Source: Bog-473 sp963755495 (GTDB taxonomy: Bacteria; Actinomycetota; Acidimicrobiia; Acidimicrobiales; RAAP-2). Taken from it: a DNA stretch of 64,000 nt. The notes below the pieces were generated by a model. It saw only the letters and a list, made by a program, of their open reading frames with translations, had not been told where the DNA came from and did not search any database. Positions 63,524-64,000 of this stretch are shown one piece after another (the first letter of the stretch is position 1; the number at the start of each line of letters is the position of its first letter). A program made the position numbers and the translations under genes. The DNA lies in NCBI GenBank assembly GCA_963755495.1, contig CAVWJS010000009.1, positions 13,102 to 77,101 on the forward strand, in the 5' to 3' direction.

Positions 63524-64000
63524 TTAGCTCTTGCCGTGCACAACGCGACCGAGGTGCTCGGCGGCTCGCTTGTCCGATGAAGCGCGCGATTTTGAATAGT
63601 GGCGCGTAAGGACCTCGGGACCGTGTCCCTGCCGTTGAGCGACCACACTGACATTGAATCCGGCATCGAGGAGCTCCGAGGATGTGAACTTCCGCAAGGC
63701 GAGGATCGAACCGTCGAACTCGAGGTGGCCCCGACCAGATCCCTGGGCATCTTCCCGCCGCTCGGCGGCCGCCACAGCCAGGTTCGCCCACCGTTCGCTG
63801 CGGCCCAACTTCGCACCGATTTCTCGATAGGACATACCACCGGTCGGTAGCGGGCCGGGTTTCCCAGCCGGCCGAGCTGGGGGAGTGGACCGCCGCAGCC
63901 GCAGTGCCTCGTCTTCAAGGGCGGCGACCTCCGGATGTTTGTCCTCAATCCCGAGGTACCCCTTCAACACCGCAACTTTCTTCGTGAGGTGGTCGGGCGG
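63524..64000 (-). CDS. tyrosine recombinase-like C-terminal fragment, runs off the window
   Basis: Open on the minus strand from the window edge to the stop at 63524. Its C-terminus LRKFTSSELLDAGFNVSVVA, QRQGHGPEVLTRHYSK matches the end of phage-integrase domains (active-site region LRHxxAS, then GH and the Tyr nucleophile). The part before it, MSYREIGAKLGRSERWANLA, looks like a separate helix-turn-helix, so this may be a mosaic. The expected Arg-His box is changed to RK, so activity is doubtful. Confidence 0.55.
   Translation of the reverse strand, partial: PPDHLTKKVAVLKGYLGIEDKHPEVAALEDEALRLRRSTPPARPAGKPGPLPTGGMSYREIGAKLGRSERWANLAVAAAERREDAQGSGRGHLEFDGSILALRKFTSSELLDAGFNVSVVAQRQGHGPEVLTRHYSKSRASSDKRAAEHLGRVVHGKS

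Noticed and set aside
1..64000. CRISPR arrays, rRNA operons, prophage structural genes
   Set aside because: No regularly spaced repeats, rRNA sequence or phage morphogenesis genes were seen.

Overview
The window is actinobacterial DNA of moderately high GC. The type of catabolic genes (repeated acyl-CoA ligases, crotonases and acyl-CoA dehydrogenases, a DUF35 plus lipid-transfer-type thiolase pair, TIGR03084-type DinB protein, many TetR regulators, frequent GTG/TTG starts and ATGA overlaps) suggests Actinomycetota, plausibly an environmental Acidimicrobiia or mycobacterium-like lineage. That placement is an inference from gene content, not from a marker gene.

Positions 1-29900 are a dense acyl-CoA catabolic island. 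It opens with a broken acyl-CoA ligase, a thioesterase-like/TetR pair facing an amidohydrolase, then a tightly overlapped operon (3715-10306: ligase, MaoC-like hydratase, crotonase, acyl-CoA dehydrogenase, two tandem crotonase paralogues). It continues with a second frameshifted ligase, two more crotonases, a double-domain CaiB/BaiF CoA-transferase, the DUF35/thiolase pair, an isochorismatase-like protein, a biotin-dependent acyl-CoA carboxylase with its own crotonase, a TetR gene and a complete branched-chain-type ABC importer (binding protein, fused LivHM permease, LivG, LivF). Together they could import, activate, beta-oxidise and carboxylate a branched or cyclic carboxylic acid; the substrate is not visible in the sequence.

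Positions 30200-45630 hold smaller units: TetR, cytochrome P450, aldehyde dehydrogenase/SDR, TetR, acyl-CoA dehydrogenase, SRPBCC protein, crotonase, carboxylesterase, amidohydrolase, a GGDEF protein and an SDR. Several gene relics lie between them. A 16-bp inverted repeat, CATAGTA-NN-TACTATG, precedes at least seven units scattered from 13.8 to 44.4 kb, so a TetR-type regulator (best candidate the gene at 35183) probably ties the island into one regulon.

Positions 45876-59637 form a different locus: ROK sugar kinase facing a TetR gene, two paralogous HSL-family esterases, a substrate-binding protein, an unusual fusion of an MFS transporter with a LivF-type ATPase, a fused LivHM permease, LivG and a GH2 beta-mannosidase-like enzyme. 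This may be a system for acylated mannosides or similar glycosides, and the MFS-ABC fusion is the most unusual protein of the window.

The right end carries acetyl-CoA synthetase (acsA), visibly richer in GC than its neighbours, followed by a mosaic of three broken insertion sequences (IS3, IS30-like, IS256-like) and a recombinase fragment that runs off the window. No rRNA, tRNA or CRISPR array was recognised.
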